DNA from: Paenibacillus caui
GTDB taxonomy: Bacteria > Bacillota > Bacilli > Paenibacillales > Paenibacillaceae
Assembly: GCF_019904135.1 (NCBI RefSeq)
Contig: NZ_JAIOGQ010000027.1
Location: 1 to 64,000, forward strand
Length of the DNA: 64,000 nucleotides
Direction: 5' to 3'
Positions 55,394 to 63,420 of this stretch are shown here, piece by piece (position 1 is the first letter of the stretch; each line of letters opens with the position of its first letter). Under the pieces are notes generated by a model. That model saw nothing but the letters and a program-made list of their open reading frames with translations, was not told the origin of the DNA and did no database searches. A program made the position numbers and the translations under genes.

Positions 55394-56817
55394 GCCGTTC
55401 CTCCTGCTTCCGCCGATAATCTGAACCTAATCTCAAACCGGGTGCCGGCCCCGGGTTTGCTTGTGACGGTGATCTCTCCCCCTTGAAGCTCAATCAGCTT
55501 TTTGGCGATGGCAAGTCCCAGGCCCGTCCCGCCGTGCTGACGCGAACGGGATTTCTCCACCCGGTAGAAACGGTCAAAAATATAGGGAAGCTCCTCCTCC
55601 GCAATGCCTACCCCGGTGTCTTCCACCGAGAGATAAACGAAGGCACCTTCCGTACCGAGGCTAACCGTAATCCCGCCTTGTTCCGTATAGCGGACGGCAT
55701 TCTCCAGCAGGTTGGACAGCACCTGCTCCATGCGCAGCCCGTCTCCATAAATCAAAGGGACATCGCCGTCTGCACGGACATTTAGCTGCAGCCCTTTCGC
55801 ATTCGCTTTTAGCCGGATTTTCCGGACCGCATTGTCTGCGATTTCCGCAAGATCCATCCATTCCAGGGACAGGCTGATCTTCCCTTCTTCCATTTTGGCC
55901 AGCTCAAACAAATCGTTCACCATATGCTGCAAACGCTGCGCTTCCTGGTGGACAATGTCCAGATATTTGTCCTTCTCGTCTTCGGTATCATACAGCCGGT
56001 CCCGAAGCACCTTCGCATATCCTTCCAGATAGGTAATCGGCGTTCGAAGCTCGTGGGAAATGTTCGCAAAAAACTCCTGCCGGGTATCCCGGTACCGCTG
56101 CAGATCCCCGGCCAGATCATTGATCGCTTTGGCTAAGGTTCCGATTTCGTCCTTGCTGCGGATATTCAGGCGGGTTTCCAGTTCACCGGCTGCGATATTC
56201 CGGGTCGCCCGCTGCATTTGAATGAGAGGCCCGGATAAAATCCGGGCGATAATCCACGTAATCCCTATCGCCAACAGGAAGGCTCCCGCCCCCGCAAGAA
56301 TCAGCAGACGCCGTACGGCCAAAATCGATTCATCCATATGCTTTGTTGAAGAGAGCACGTATATAGCCGAGGTTATGCGGTTTCCATCAGAACCCGGGAT
56401 CGGTTTGCCGGAGACAAAATAACGGTTCCCTGCCCCGTCCTGATGCTCGAAGCTGACCGTTGTTCCGGAAAACAGCGCGGTTACGTCCTTGGCATGAATG
56501 AACGAAAGCGCGGTTACTGGCTCGCCGGACATAGCGATGATTGATCCCTTCTCGTTAATATGCACAATGCTTACGTTTGAGAAATCCGCGAACTCAAGCA
56601 CCGTCTGCTCCGTAGACAGATCAGGGGAACCCGCCATCGCCGCGAAGTGCGCCGTCAGCTCTTCAACCTCTGTTCTCATTTCAGTGTTGTAAAAGCCCGC
56701 AAACATCCGGTCAACGGCCCAGGCCAGGGACGTCAATACGATGACAAAAGCGGCCAGAATGACGAGTCCCAGCTTGAATCCGATTCTATTTCTGCCCATT
56801 CGTTTCACCGGCCCCAC
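55390..56817 (-). CDS. Sensor histidine kinase (HAMP, HisKA, HATPase)
   Basis: About 470 residues. Two membrane helices (about 14-36 and 165-188) flank an extracellular sensor of about 130 residues with a PAS-like look. HAMP follows, then HisKA with NISHELRTPITYL, and the HATPase with NLLENAVRY, DTGVGIA and GTGLGLAIAKK. It is the partner of the upstream OmpR-type regulator. Start: GTG at 56817 or ATG at 56799; either overlaps the regulator gene end. Confidence 0.93.
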   Translation of the reverse strand: MGPVKRMGRNRIGFKLGLVILAAFVIVLTSLAWAVDRMFAGFYNTEMRTEVEELTAHFAAMAGSPDLSTEQTVLEFADFSNVSIVHINEKGSIIAMSGEPVTALSFIHAKDVTALFSGTTVSFEHQDGAGNRYFVSGKPIPGSDGNRITSAIYVLSSTKHMDESILAVRRLLILAGAGAFLLAIGITWIIARILSGPLIQMQRATRNIAAGELETRLNIRSKDEIGTLAKAINDLAGDLQRYRDTRQEFFANISHELRTPITYLEGYAKVLRDRLYDTEDEKDKYLDIVHQEAQRLQHMVNDLFELAKMEEGKISLSLEWMDLAEIADNAVRKIRLKANAKGLQLNVRADGDVPLIYGDGLRMEQVLSNLLENAVRYTEQGGITVSLGTEGAFVYLSVEDTGVGIAEEELPYIFDRFYRVEKSRSRQHGGTGLGLAIAKKLIELQGGEITVTSKPGAGTRFEIRFRLSAEAGGTA

Positions 56818-57505
56818 TAAACTTGTAGCCTACTCCCCATACGGTTTGGATCGGATTATAGCCAAGGCCCGCCTTTTGTACCTTCTCCCGAATGTTCTTG
56901 ACATGGGTATCCACGACGCGGGAATCCCCGTCATAGTCATACCCCCACAGCAGATTGAGCAGCTCGGGCCGGCTGAACACTTTTTGCCGGCTTTTGGCCA
57001 GCGTGGCGAACAGATCGAACTCTTTTTGCGTAAAATCCGCCGGATGGCCGCAAATGACAATTTCGCGTCTTTCCGGATAAATCCTCAGGTCCGGAAACTC
57101 AATGGCAGGCTCCTGCTGCACAGCCGAAGCATGCGTGATGGACGACCTGCGGAGCAGCGAGTAGACACGGGCAATCAATTCTTCCGGCTCAAAGGGCTTT
57201 GTTAAATAATCGTCCGCACCGATGCCAAGGCCAAGCACTTTGTCTTTGGTCTCCGAACGGGCCGTCAGCATCATGACCGGCACATCGGTCTCCTTCCGGA
57301 TCGCTTTGCAAATCTGCCAGCCGTCCATATCCGGCATCATGACATCGAGAAGGACAAGGTCAATGGTCTGCCCGTTAATCAGGGACAACGCCTCATGGCC
57401 GGTTGAGGCCTCTTTGACGTCAAACCCTTCCTTCGTCAAATATATGCGCAGCAAATTTCTCATGTTCCATTCGTCATCCACTACCAGGACTTGCAGCCTT
57501 GCCAC
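56786..57505 (-). CDS. OmpR/PhoB-family response regulator
   Basis: 239 residues. Receiver domain with the phospho-acceptor in DLVLLDVMMPDMDG and the Lys in LTKPFEPEEL; C-terminal winged helix (about 135-230, FTQKEFDLFATLAKSRQKVFS, given here in part as FTQKEFDLFATLAKS, and VDTHVKNIREKV). First gene of an operon with its kinase and the small membrane protein. Confidence 0.95.
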   Translation of the reverse strand: MARLQVLVVDDEWNMRNLLRIYLTKEGFDVKEASTGHEALSLINGQTIDLVLLDVMMPDMDGWQICKAIRKETDVPVMMLTARSETKDKVLGLGIGADDYLTKPFEPEELIARVYSLLRRSSITHASAVQQEPAIEFPDLRIYPERREIVICGHPADFTQKEFDLFATLAKSRQKVFSRPELLNLLWGYDYDGDSRVVDTHVKNIREKVQKAGLGYNPIQTVWGVGYKFSGAGETNGQK

Positions 57506-57680
57506 CCGCGCTCCCCCTATCTGTACACTTGCCTGAACGTTATCCGGTTACCCTGTTTCTTTTTCATTCCATTATAAATCCAGGAATCGTCCTGTGCGAA
57601 CTGGCTGCTGACTTGCTGTTTGAGAACTGCATCATTTGCCCTGCTTGGAGAAGCTGCGGCGCCAAGGTGTAAGTTTTGTA

Positions 57681-58892
57681 TCAGTGATGTATACCGCCAT
57701 GACCTTCATCGGATTTCGAAACGATCTCAAGCATGGAGTCGATTTCTCCCTGGGCTTTGGCGGAAAGTGATTGCTCGGAGCCAGTAAGCCACCCGTGATT
57801 ATAGGGACCTTCTGTCGGGGACATCTCATACTTAGGCTGTAGGGACATCACATAAGACATGACCGGTTCCGGCATGCTGTCCTGATTGGTCCAGAGCAGC
57901 GGCGAATGCTTGCCCAAATGGGAAAAAGGAGCAGCGGCAATCGCCAAATCCGGAGATTTCAAATTGACAAAAGAGAAATTGTGACCGGGTGTGGTGATCC
58001 CCCAGCCAAAACCGGTCTTGGCATCTTTATATTTGGCAAAAGCCACAGCGTTTGCATAAGGATCTTTACCGGATATGCGCACTACCGTGCCATATTTCCC
58101 GAGCTCTTTTTCCACGTCAGATGAAACTGCGTTTTCAGGGCCCAAAATATAGATATTCGCCTTGCCTCCTCTGGCCTGCAGCGCCCGGACCGTTTCCTGC
58201 GGAATTTCGTTTTTCTTCACGTAAAGCAGAGGTTCGGGCATATGGGCAATCCAGTTGATGGCAGGCATCGTATACTCCTCGCTGTCCATCGAGCCTACAA
58301 TGACGGAAGCCGGCTGCTCTCCGGCTACCTTGCTGTAATAAGCGTCGATCGCTTCGGCCAATGCCGCCGGGTTATCTCCGGTTACTTTGTCCGTTTTCAG
58401 TCCTAACGCCTTGGCCTGGTCCTCCACCTTCTCACCCAAATTGCCGACCAGAATCAATTGAACGCCGTTGTTGGCTTCAGTGCCCATAGGCTTTAACCGC
58501 TTGATTTCATTCGCCGTAACTTCGGGAATACCGTTCTTGTCCACAAACAGAATCGGACCGTTGCTTGGATGGTGAATCAGGTCGGCGCTGACCAGCGCAT
58601 TTTGCCAATGACCGGGATCGGTTAGAATGATGCTGCCCGGGCGGTTGTCGCTGCCGGTTGCCATCCACAGTGTCCGGGATACGATAACGGCAGCTTCCTG
58701 CGGATTGTCCGTATTGATTCGCGTTGTATTCTTTGAAGCAATCCAAGGCATCCCCGTTCCAGCCGCCGAATTCACGGCTGCGGTCTGGTTTGCGGAAGCG
58801 GTTGCTCCCTTGTTGTCAGACTTGTCCGAACATGCCGTTAGAACGAAAACCCCTGCCACGGCGATCGCCAAGGCTTTAGCTGTTGTTCTCAT
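57681..58892 (-). CDS. Lipoprotein with cell-wall-binding type 2 repeats
   Basis: 403 residues. Lipoprotein signal with lipobox VLTAC, a short Ser/Ala/Asn linker, then CWB2-type repeats (PF04122 pattern): PILFVDKNGIPEVTANEIKRL, LILVGNLG, LLYVKKNEIPQETVRAL, and IYILGPENAVSSDVEKEL. CWB2 repeats bind anionic cell-wall polymers in clostridia and bacilli. A C-terminal part (about 300-400) is different and ends His-rich (GHGGIHH). Function unknown; it lies beside the two-component operon but is separately transcribed. Confidence 0.8.
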   Translation of the reverse strand: MRTTAKALAIAVAGVFVLTACSDKSDNKGATASANQTAAVNSAAGTGMPWIASKNTTRINTDNPQEAAVIVSRTLWMATGSDNRPGSIILTDPGHWQNALVSADLIHHPSNGPILFVDKNGIPEVTANEIKRLKPMGTEANNGVQLILVGNLGEKVEDQAKALGLKTDKVTGDNPAALAEAIDAYYSKVAGEQPASVIVGSMDSEEYTMPAINWIAHMPEPLLYVKKNEIPQETVRALQARGGKANIYILGPENAVSSDVEKELGKYGTVVRISGKDPYANAVAFAKYKDAKTGFGWGITTPGHNFSFVNLKSPDLAIAAAPFSHLGKHSPLLWTNQDSMPEPVMSYVMSLQPKYEMSPTEGPYNHGWLTGSEQSLSAKAQGEIDSMLEIVSKSDEGHGGIHH

Positions 58893-58984
58893 AAAGTTCC
58901 TCCTGTTTATCTATAGACTTTCAGTAACCTTAAACCTATTATGAATTGAAATTGTGTAGATTATATGAAGTTTTGAAAATTTTA

Positions 58985-59010
58985 AAAAAGCAGAGCTTTT
59001 CGCTCTGCTT
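58985..59010 (-). terminator. Intrinsic terminator of hflX
   Basis: AGCAGAGC and GCTCTGCT enclose a GAAA-type loop, followed by six T on the minus strand. Confidence 0.9.
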
Positions 59011-59053
59011 CTTCGTTGATTGTGATTCGTAAGTTTTCGGCTAACCAAATGAA

Positions 59054-60310
59054 CTATAGAACGTATTCGCGGTATTTTTCGTAATCCTTCGTTTTGCATT
59101 CCATACGTAGTCTGGTTCCCTCGTTCTCGTATTCGGCCCGCAGCACATGGGCATGCTCGTTGAAGTATGATACCAGCCCGCCCTGATCATAAGGGATCAG
59201 CATTTCGCACGACACATAGTCTTTGAAAATATGGTTTTTAATCAGATCGACCAGCTCGGGAATACCGGTTCTCTGCTTGGCGGCCATGTAAATGGCTGTC
59301 TCCTCTACTTTAGGAATGTCTTCCCCGGCCAGGTCGCCTTTGTTGTAGGCCAGAATGGTCGGAATGTCCGTAATGCCGATTTCCTTAAGCGTCTGCTCCG
59401 TAATCCGGATCAGCTGCTCGTACTTCGGATTGGAATAGTCGACCACATGGACGAGCAGGTCGGCTTCCGCCACCTCTTCAAGCGTCGAACGGAACGCCTT
59501 GATCAGGTGGTGCGGCAGCTTGCTGACAAAACCGACCGTGTCGGTCAGCAGGAAGGATTTGTTATCCGGCAGCTGGATGCTGCGTACCGACGTTTCCAGC
59601 GTGGCGAAGAGCATATTTTTCTCAAAAACCTGCTTGTTCTCCCCGGACCCGCCGAATGATTCCAGAAGCGCGTTCATGACCGTTGATTTCCCCGCATTGG
59701 TATAGCCCACCAGGGAAACTACGGGGATTTCGTTTCTCTTGCGCTGCTTTCGCTGAATCTGACGCTGGGCTACGGCCGTCTCCAGCTCCTTCGACAGCGC
59801 GCTGATCTTTTCTTCAATTCTGCGGCGGTCCAGCTCCAGCCTCGTTTCGCCCGCGCCTCTGTTTCGCGTTCCTACACCACCGCTCTGGCGGCCAAGCGAC
59901 TCGCGAAGCCCTACAAGCCTCGGCAGCATGTACTGCAGCTGCGCCACTTCCACCTGAAGCTGCGCCTCCCTCGTCCTGGCCCGCTGCTCAAAGATGTCCA
60001 GAATCAAAATCGTCCGGTCGATCACCTTGCAGCTAAGGTCAGTCTCCAGATTGCGGATCTGCGAGGGCGACAGCTCGTCATTGAAAATAATCAGATTCGC
60101 TTCCATCGCATCATACAGGCCGCGCAGCTCCTCCACCTTGCCCGTTCCGATGTAATGAGACTTGTTGATCCGCTCCATGTTCTGGGTAAGCTCGCCCACA
60201 ACCGCAACGTCGCATGCGGCGGCCAGATTGGCCAGTTCCTCCATCGAATATTCAAAGTCCGGCTGATGATTCAGATTGACGCCGACCAATATCGCTTTTT
60301 GCTGCTCCAT
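59054..60310 (-). CDS. hflX: GTPase HflX, ribosome-splitting factor
   Basis: 418 residues. The N-terminal HflX domain includes GTGKVEEL, IFNDELSPSQIRNLE and DRTILILDIFEQRA, followed by a helical linker with GAGETRLELDRRRI. The G domain (about 200-360) has G1 GYTNAGKST, G3 DTVGF and G4 YNKGD. HflX binds the 50S subunit and splits stalled ribosomes; in Listeria an HflX homologue gives lincosamide/macrolide resistance. Ribosome site GGGAGGT. The 450 bases upstream hold a leader peptide and terminator that probably control this gene. Confidence 0.95.
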   Translation of the reverse strand: MEQQKAILVGVNLNHQPDFEYSMEELANLAAACDVAVVGELTQNMERINKSHYIGTGKVEELRGLYDAMEANLIIFNDELSPSQIRNLETDLSCKVIDRTILILDIFEQRARTREAQLQVEVAQLQYMLPRLVGLRESLGRQSGGVGTRNRGAGETRLELDRRRIEEKISALSKELETAVAQRQIQRKQRKRNEIPVVSLVGYTNAGKSTVMNALLESFGGSGENKQVFEKNMLFATLETSVRSIQLPDNKSFLLTDTVGFVSKLPHHLIKAFRSTLEEVAEADLLVHVVDYSNPKYEQLIRITEQTLKEIGITDIPTILAYNKGDLAGEDIPKVEETAIYMAAKQRTGIPELVDLIKNHIFKDYVSCEMLIPYDQGGLVSYFNEHAHVLRAEYENEGTRLRMECKTKDYEKYREYVL

Positions 60311-60529
60311 ATATATACCTCCCGGTTTTCTTTAATAGCTGTAACAAACCAAAATAGACCGATACCGCGAATAGGCGGCTCAGCCTGCTAGGAAAGCGAA
60401 CGGATGCAGCATAAGGAATATAAGCCTGGGCTGGGCTATCCCGGTCCTCCGGCCCGATCAGCTAATCAACTGCCAGGACAAGGCACTGATCTTGGGCAAT
60501 TTAAGCGCGACTATGAAAAAGGCAATACA

Positions 60530-60559
60530 AAAAAGAGGGCGACATTGTCCGCCCCCTTC
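60530..60559 (-). terminator. Attenuator terminator in the hflX leader
   Basis: On the minus strand GGGGGCGGAC pairs with GTCGCCCTC and runs into six T, about 220 bases before the hflX start and after the leader peptide. Confidence 0.8.
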
Positions 60560-60638
60560 ATTTGCGCAGGGCAATCATAGCGCAGCAGCATATCTGGGTT
60601 TACGTACATATGCAGACCATTCCCGTTCGCCCTGCACA
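60537..60638 (-). promoter_or_regulatory. Competing hairpins of the hflX leader
   Basis: A 10-bp stem pairs TGTGCAGGGC (60629-60638) with GCCCTGCGCA (60564-60573). The sequence AGGGCGA (60627-60633) is also exactly complementary to TCGCCCT in the terminator (60537-60543). The two pairings exclude each other, as expected for an attenuator. The wiring is inferred by eye. Confidence 0.55.
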
Positions 60639-60665
60639 GGAGCAGAGCCTTTGAGCACTATTCAA

Positions 60666-60710
60666 TTAGCGGCACAAAGAGAAGAAACGCAAACGGTACA
60701 TGTTCCACAT
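60666..60710 (-). CDS. hflX leader peptide with a macrolide-arrest-like RLR motif
   Basis: 14 codons, MWNMYRLRFFSLCR then TAA, preceded by GGAGGG (11 bases to the first ATG; a second ATG is codon 4). The RLRF core, with the Arg-x-Arg arrangement and a Met two residues before it, closely resembles the ErmD leader, in which erythromycin stalls ribosomes at an MRLR segment. It lies upstream of a terminator and hflX in the same orientation. A role as drug-sensing stall peptide is inferred from position and motif. Confidence 0.7.
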   Translation of the reverse strand: MWNMYRLRFFSLCR

Positions 60711-60751
60711 CGCTTCGCAAACCCTCCGATCATTAGAATTGCTTTTACCTT

Positions 60752-60757
60752 ATCATA
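60752..60757 (-). promoter_or_regulatory. Possible -10 element of the hflX leader transcript
   Basis: TATGAT on the minus strand, about 42 bases before the leader peptide start. A good -35 at 17 bases is not seen; TTGTGA is present but only 12 bases away. Confidence 0.35.
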
Positions 60758-60769
60758 AAATATTCGAAA

Positions 60770-61567
60770 TCACAAACCCGAAAAACGCTTATAGGCGTTT
60801 TTTCCACCGGGACGCCGCTGTCCCAGCAAAATTCCACTGATTTCCGCATAGCTCGAAACAATGTAGTGCGGCTTATGAGCGGACTCCGGCTCCGCGCCGC
60901 GATGGTTGAACCAGATCGACGTCCACCCGGCGTCTACGCTCCCGACCACATCGTTTCTCCAGGAGTCCCCGATATAGACGCTATTCTCGGCAGATGTTCC
61001 GGTCTGCCCGTTCACATGCGCAAACAGCCGGGGATCGGGCTTGGAATAGCCGATGTCGCCGGATATAAACATATGAGTTTCCGGAATCCACGTTTTGACG
61101 GCGAGAGCATCTATTTTTCTCCTCTGATGGCTGCCCGGACCGTTCGTAATAACACCGACCAGAAAACCGGCCTCGCCCAATTCACGAATAAGCCGGGTCG
61201 CTCCTTCAAAAGGAGTGATTGCAAACTGTCCTTTCAGATAGGACGCCTGCAGCCTTCCCGCCTGCCCTTCATCCACATGGACGCCCAGGTCGGCCAGCAT
61301 CAGCATAAAACGCCGCTTCCGCATCACTTCCATCTTCTCCTTGTCCGGAGCCGCGGACAGCCCTTCCCGGTCGGACAGCGAATCGCTGTAATAACGAAAG
61401 AGATGATACGCCTTATCGAAAGGAAACGAGGCCGGAAGTCCAAGGACGTCAACCAGCGCTCCCCGCAGCGGAGCCAGATGATCGTAAAGCGTATCGTCCA
61501 CATCCAGAAAAACGGCTTTACGCGCGCCCTTCGGATTATAGGTCAGCGTTAACTCGCGTTCATTCAT
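60770..61567 (-). CDS. HAD-superfamily hydrolase
   Basis: 265 residues. Motif I FLDVDDTLYD (nucleophile and acid Asp), motif II VGVITNGPGS, motif III/IV SKPDPRLF and YIGDSWRNDVVG. The helical cap of C1 type lies at about 35-110. It resembles YjjG/phosphoglycolate-phosphatase-like enzymes that dephosphorylate nucleotides or small metabolites; the substrate is unknown. Single gene upstream of the hflX leader. Confidence 0.9.
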   Translation of the reverse strand: MNERELTLTYNPKGARKAVFLDVDDTLYDHLAPLRGALVDVLGLPASFPFDKAYHLFRYYSDSLSDREGLSAAPDKEKMEVMRKRRFMLMLADLGVHVDEGQAGRLQASYLKGQFAITPFEGATRLIRELGEAGFLVGVITNGPGSHQRRKIDALAVKTWIPETHMFISGDIGYSKPDPRLFAHVNGQTGTSAENSVYIGDSWRNDVVGSVDAGWTSIWFNHRGAEPESAHKPHYIVSSYAEISGILLGQRRPGGKNAYKRFSGL

Positions 61568-61704
61568 TTGTATCTTTCCTCTCTTCTTCCATTACGGTAA
61601 GTATATCATGCAATTCGAGCCGGGCCGTATTTTTCAGCGGGTCTGAAGTCCTTTTTTCGGCTTTTATAGACATAAACGTCCAATTTAACTTACCTCCGAA
61701 AGAA

Positions 61705-62322
61705 GTCTCCCACTTCTAAATCTTACGAAGCTTGATGAAAGTGGGAGATGAATTTCGGTAGGCGAAGCCTAAAGTCTTTTGGTTTCCACATTTTTCTATG
61801 ACATGATATAATCAGTCTTAGATGAGTCATCTTGTTCTGGTCGTGAAATATCGTAGAATATGGAATGAGGTGATTCGATATGGCAAACAAAGCATATCAG
61901 TTCCGTCTGTACCCCACGCAAGAACAAGGGCAACTTTTTGCGAAAACCTTCGGGTGCGTTCGTTTTGTCTACAACAAAATGTTGGCTGAACGAAAGGAAG
62001 TGTATGAACAATTCAAGGACGATAAAGAAGCACTGAAGATGCAAAAGCTGCCGACTCCTGCCAAATACAAGAGTGAATATACTTGGCTCAAAGAAGTAGA
62101 TAGTCTTGCACTGAGCGCATATTCCACTGTGATTGTGGTTTTGCAGCAGACAGGGATTGGAACGCCTCGATCAATATCAAGCGTGAAGGATTGCGACTGT
62201 TAGCCTAATCATATACAGAGCACGGAACAGGCTCGATAGCTAAGTCAATTTCGTACGGTTAGGTACGATTACCTTAGAAGCCCCCACCTCTAAGCCCAAG
62301 CGTAGGTGGTGGGTAGTTCACT
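61705..62322 (+). mobile_element. Internally deleted IS200/IS605-type element with tnpB remnant
   Basis: Left end: imperfect hairpin TCTCCCACTTC...GAAAGTGGGAGA (61706-61748). Right end: hairpin CCCCACCT...AGGTGGTGGG (62282-62313), after the C-terminal tnpB remnant. No tnpA is present. Subterminal hairpins without terminal inverted repeats are typical of this family, which transposes as single strands. The exact ends are estimated. Confidence 0.75.
61880..62208 (+). pseudogene. TnpB (OrfB) fragment with central deletion
   Basis: The first about 90 codons are a normal TnpB start (AYQFRLYPTQEQGQLFAKTF, CVRFVYNKML). The frame then breaks, and from about 62146 a different frame gives the TnpB C-terminus, DRDWNASINIKREGLRLLA and stop, including the last catalytic Asp of the RuvC-like site. 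Some 250 central residues, including the first two RuvC acidic residues and the zinc finger, are missing. Non-functional as a nuclease. Confidence 0.88.
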
Positions 62323-62373
62323 TAGTATATAGAGAAGAGTTTTCCAGCAAGTAAAAATTTAGGAGGGATTAGT

Positions 62374-63180
62374 ATGTCACGTTCAGAAGACGGTTTTGAA
62401 AATGACGAACCGCCCGTGGGTAATGAAAAACAAGGATCTCCTTCCTTGAACAGGGAAATTCCGCAGCACGCCGGGAATCCCCAATATAGCTCGGCGGCAG
62501 GTTCCGGTACGGATAGTTCTTCAAAGCGTTCATTCAATCAAACGCTGGACAGTGTACGCAACAACGAGCGGGTTCAGCAAGCGGCTGAAGCCAGCAAGCA
62601 GTATGCGGCCTATTTTATCGGCATTCTTGTCCGTCCCTATCAGACATCACGTTCTGTTAACAGCACCCATTTGCTCAACGGCGTGATTACGATGATCCTG
62701 ACGGCGGTGTTATCGGCTTTGTTTTTTGTAATCCGGCTGTCCCCTTTCCATGTTTCCTTTGCGGCTACCTTTATCAAGCCGCTTGTTCTGATGGCGATCA
62801 CACTCGCTGCAGCCGGTGTCTTTATTGTTCTTCTGCTTCGGCTCAGCAAAATTCAGGCAGACTGGATACAGCTTGCCGCCCAGTTCGGCGCCCTGCTCGT
62901 TCCTGCGGCCTCGTCCCTGCTGCTGGCGGACATTTTTGCACTGATCACCATTTATTCACTGTCCTACTTGCTGTTTTCGTTTGCTCTGCTGTTCATCCTT
63001 GTCGCAGTAAATGTAATCATCTTTAGTTATCCGGTCACAAAAACAACCATTGGCGGACTGGATCCGCTATTCAGCATATTCATAGTCAACCTGGTTACGG
63101 GTTATCTGCTATACACCACGCTTTCCTCTACCTTGCTCAGCGCAGCCAAGGAGATGCTTGGGGGATTTTTCAACTGGTAA
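62374..63180 (+). CDS. Multi-pass membrane protein of unknown function
   Basis: 268 residues. A hydrophilic, Ser/Asn/Glu-rich start (about 1-75) precedes five to six hydrophobic helices (about 75-265). LVRPYQTSRSV just before the first helices and the overall layout recall YIP1-like or YvbJ-associated Firmicute membrane proteins, but I cannot name a family. Ribosome site AGGAGG. The gene is intact and begins about 50 bases after the IS right end, which may have brought or removed its original promoter. Confidence 0.7.
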   Translation: MSRSEDGFENDEPPVGNEKQGSPSLNREIPQHAGNPQYSSAAGSGTDSSSKRSFNQTLDSVRNNERVQQAAEASKQYAAYFIGILVRPYQTSRSVNSTHLLNGVITMILTAVLSALFFVIRLSPFHVSFAATFIKPLVLMAITLAAAGVFIVLLLRLSKIQADWIQLAAQFGALLVPAASSLLLADIFALITIYSLSYLLFSFALLFILVAVNVIIFSYPVTKTTIGGLDPLFSIFIVNLVTGYLLYTTLSSTLLSAAKEMLGGFFNW

Positions 63181-63217
63181 TCACCGTATAGCTGCTGTAG
63201 TACATATCCTCTTAAAA

Positions 63218-63280
63218 GATTCCCCGCAAGGCGGCGCGAATGCTCTCCAGTATTGGCCAGCCGCTTGGCGGGGAATTTAA
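63218..63280 (+). terminator. Long hairpin after the membrane-protein gene
   Basis: ATTCCCCGC..GGCGGC pairs with GCCGC..GCGGGGAAT over about 15 bp, followed by TTAAATTCTT. It probably ends the upstream transcript. Confidence 0.6.
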
Positions 63281-63420
63281 ATTCTTGTGCAATTTTGGCA
63301 GGTGACATCGTGCATTAAACAGCACCTGGTCTTCTCACTGCATGTCTCTTGCCCTGGGCCATCCAACTGCATTACAATGAATAGTAATCAAACCATGATG
63401 GGAAAAGGGATGAGCAGCAT

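Noticed and set aside
60492-60758. 88-codon plus-strand frame opposite the hflX leader
   Set aside because: No ribosome site, not protein-like, and it is the complement of the leader peptide and terminator, which explain the sequence better.
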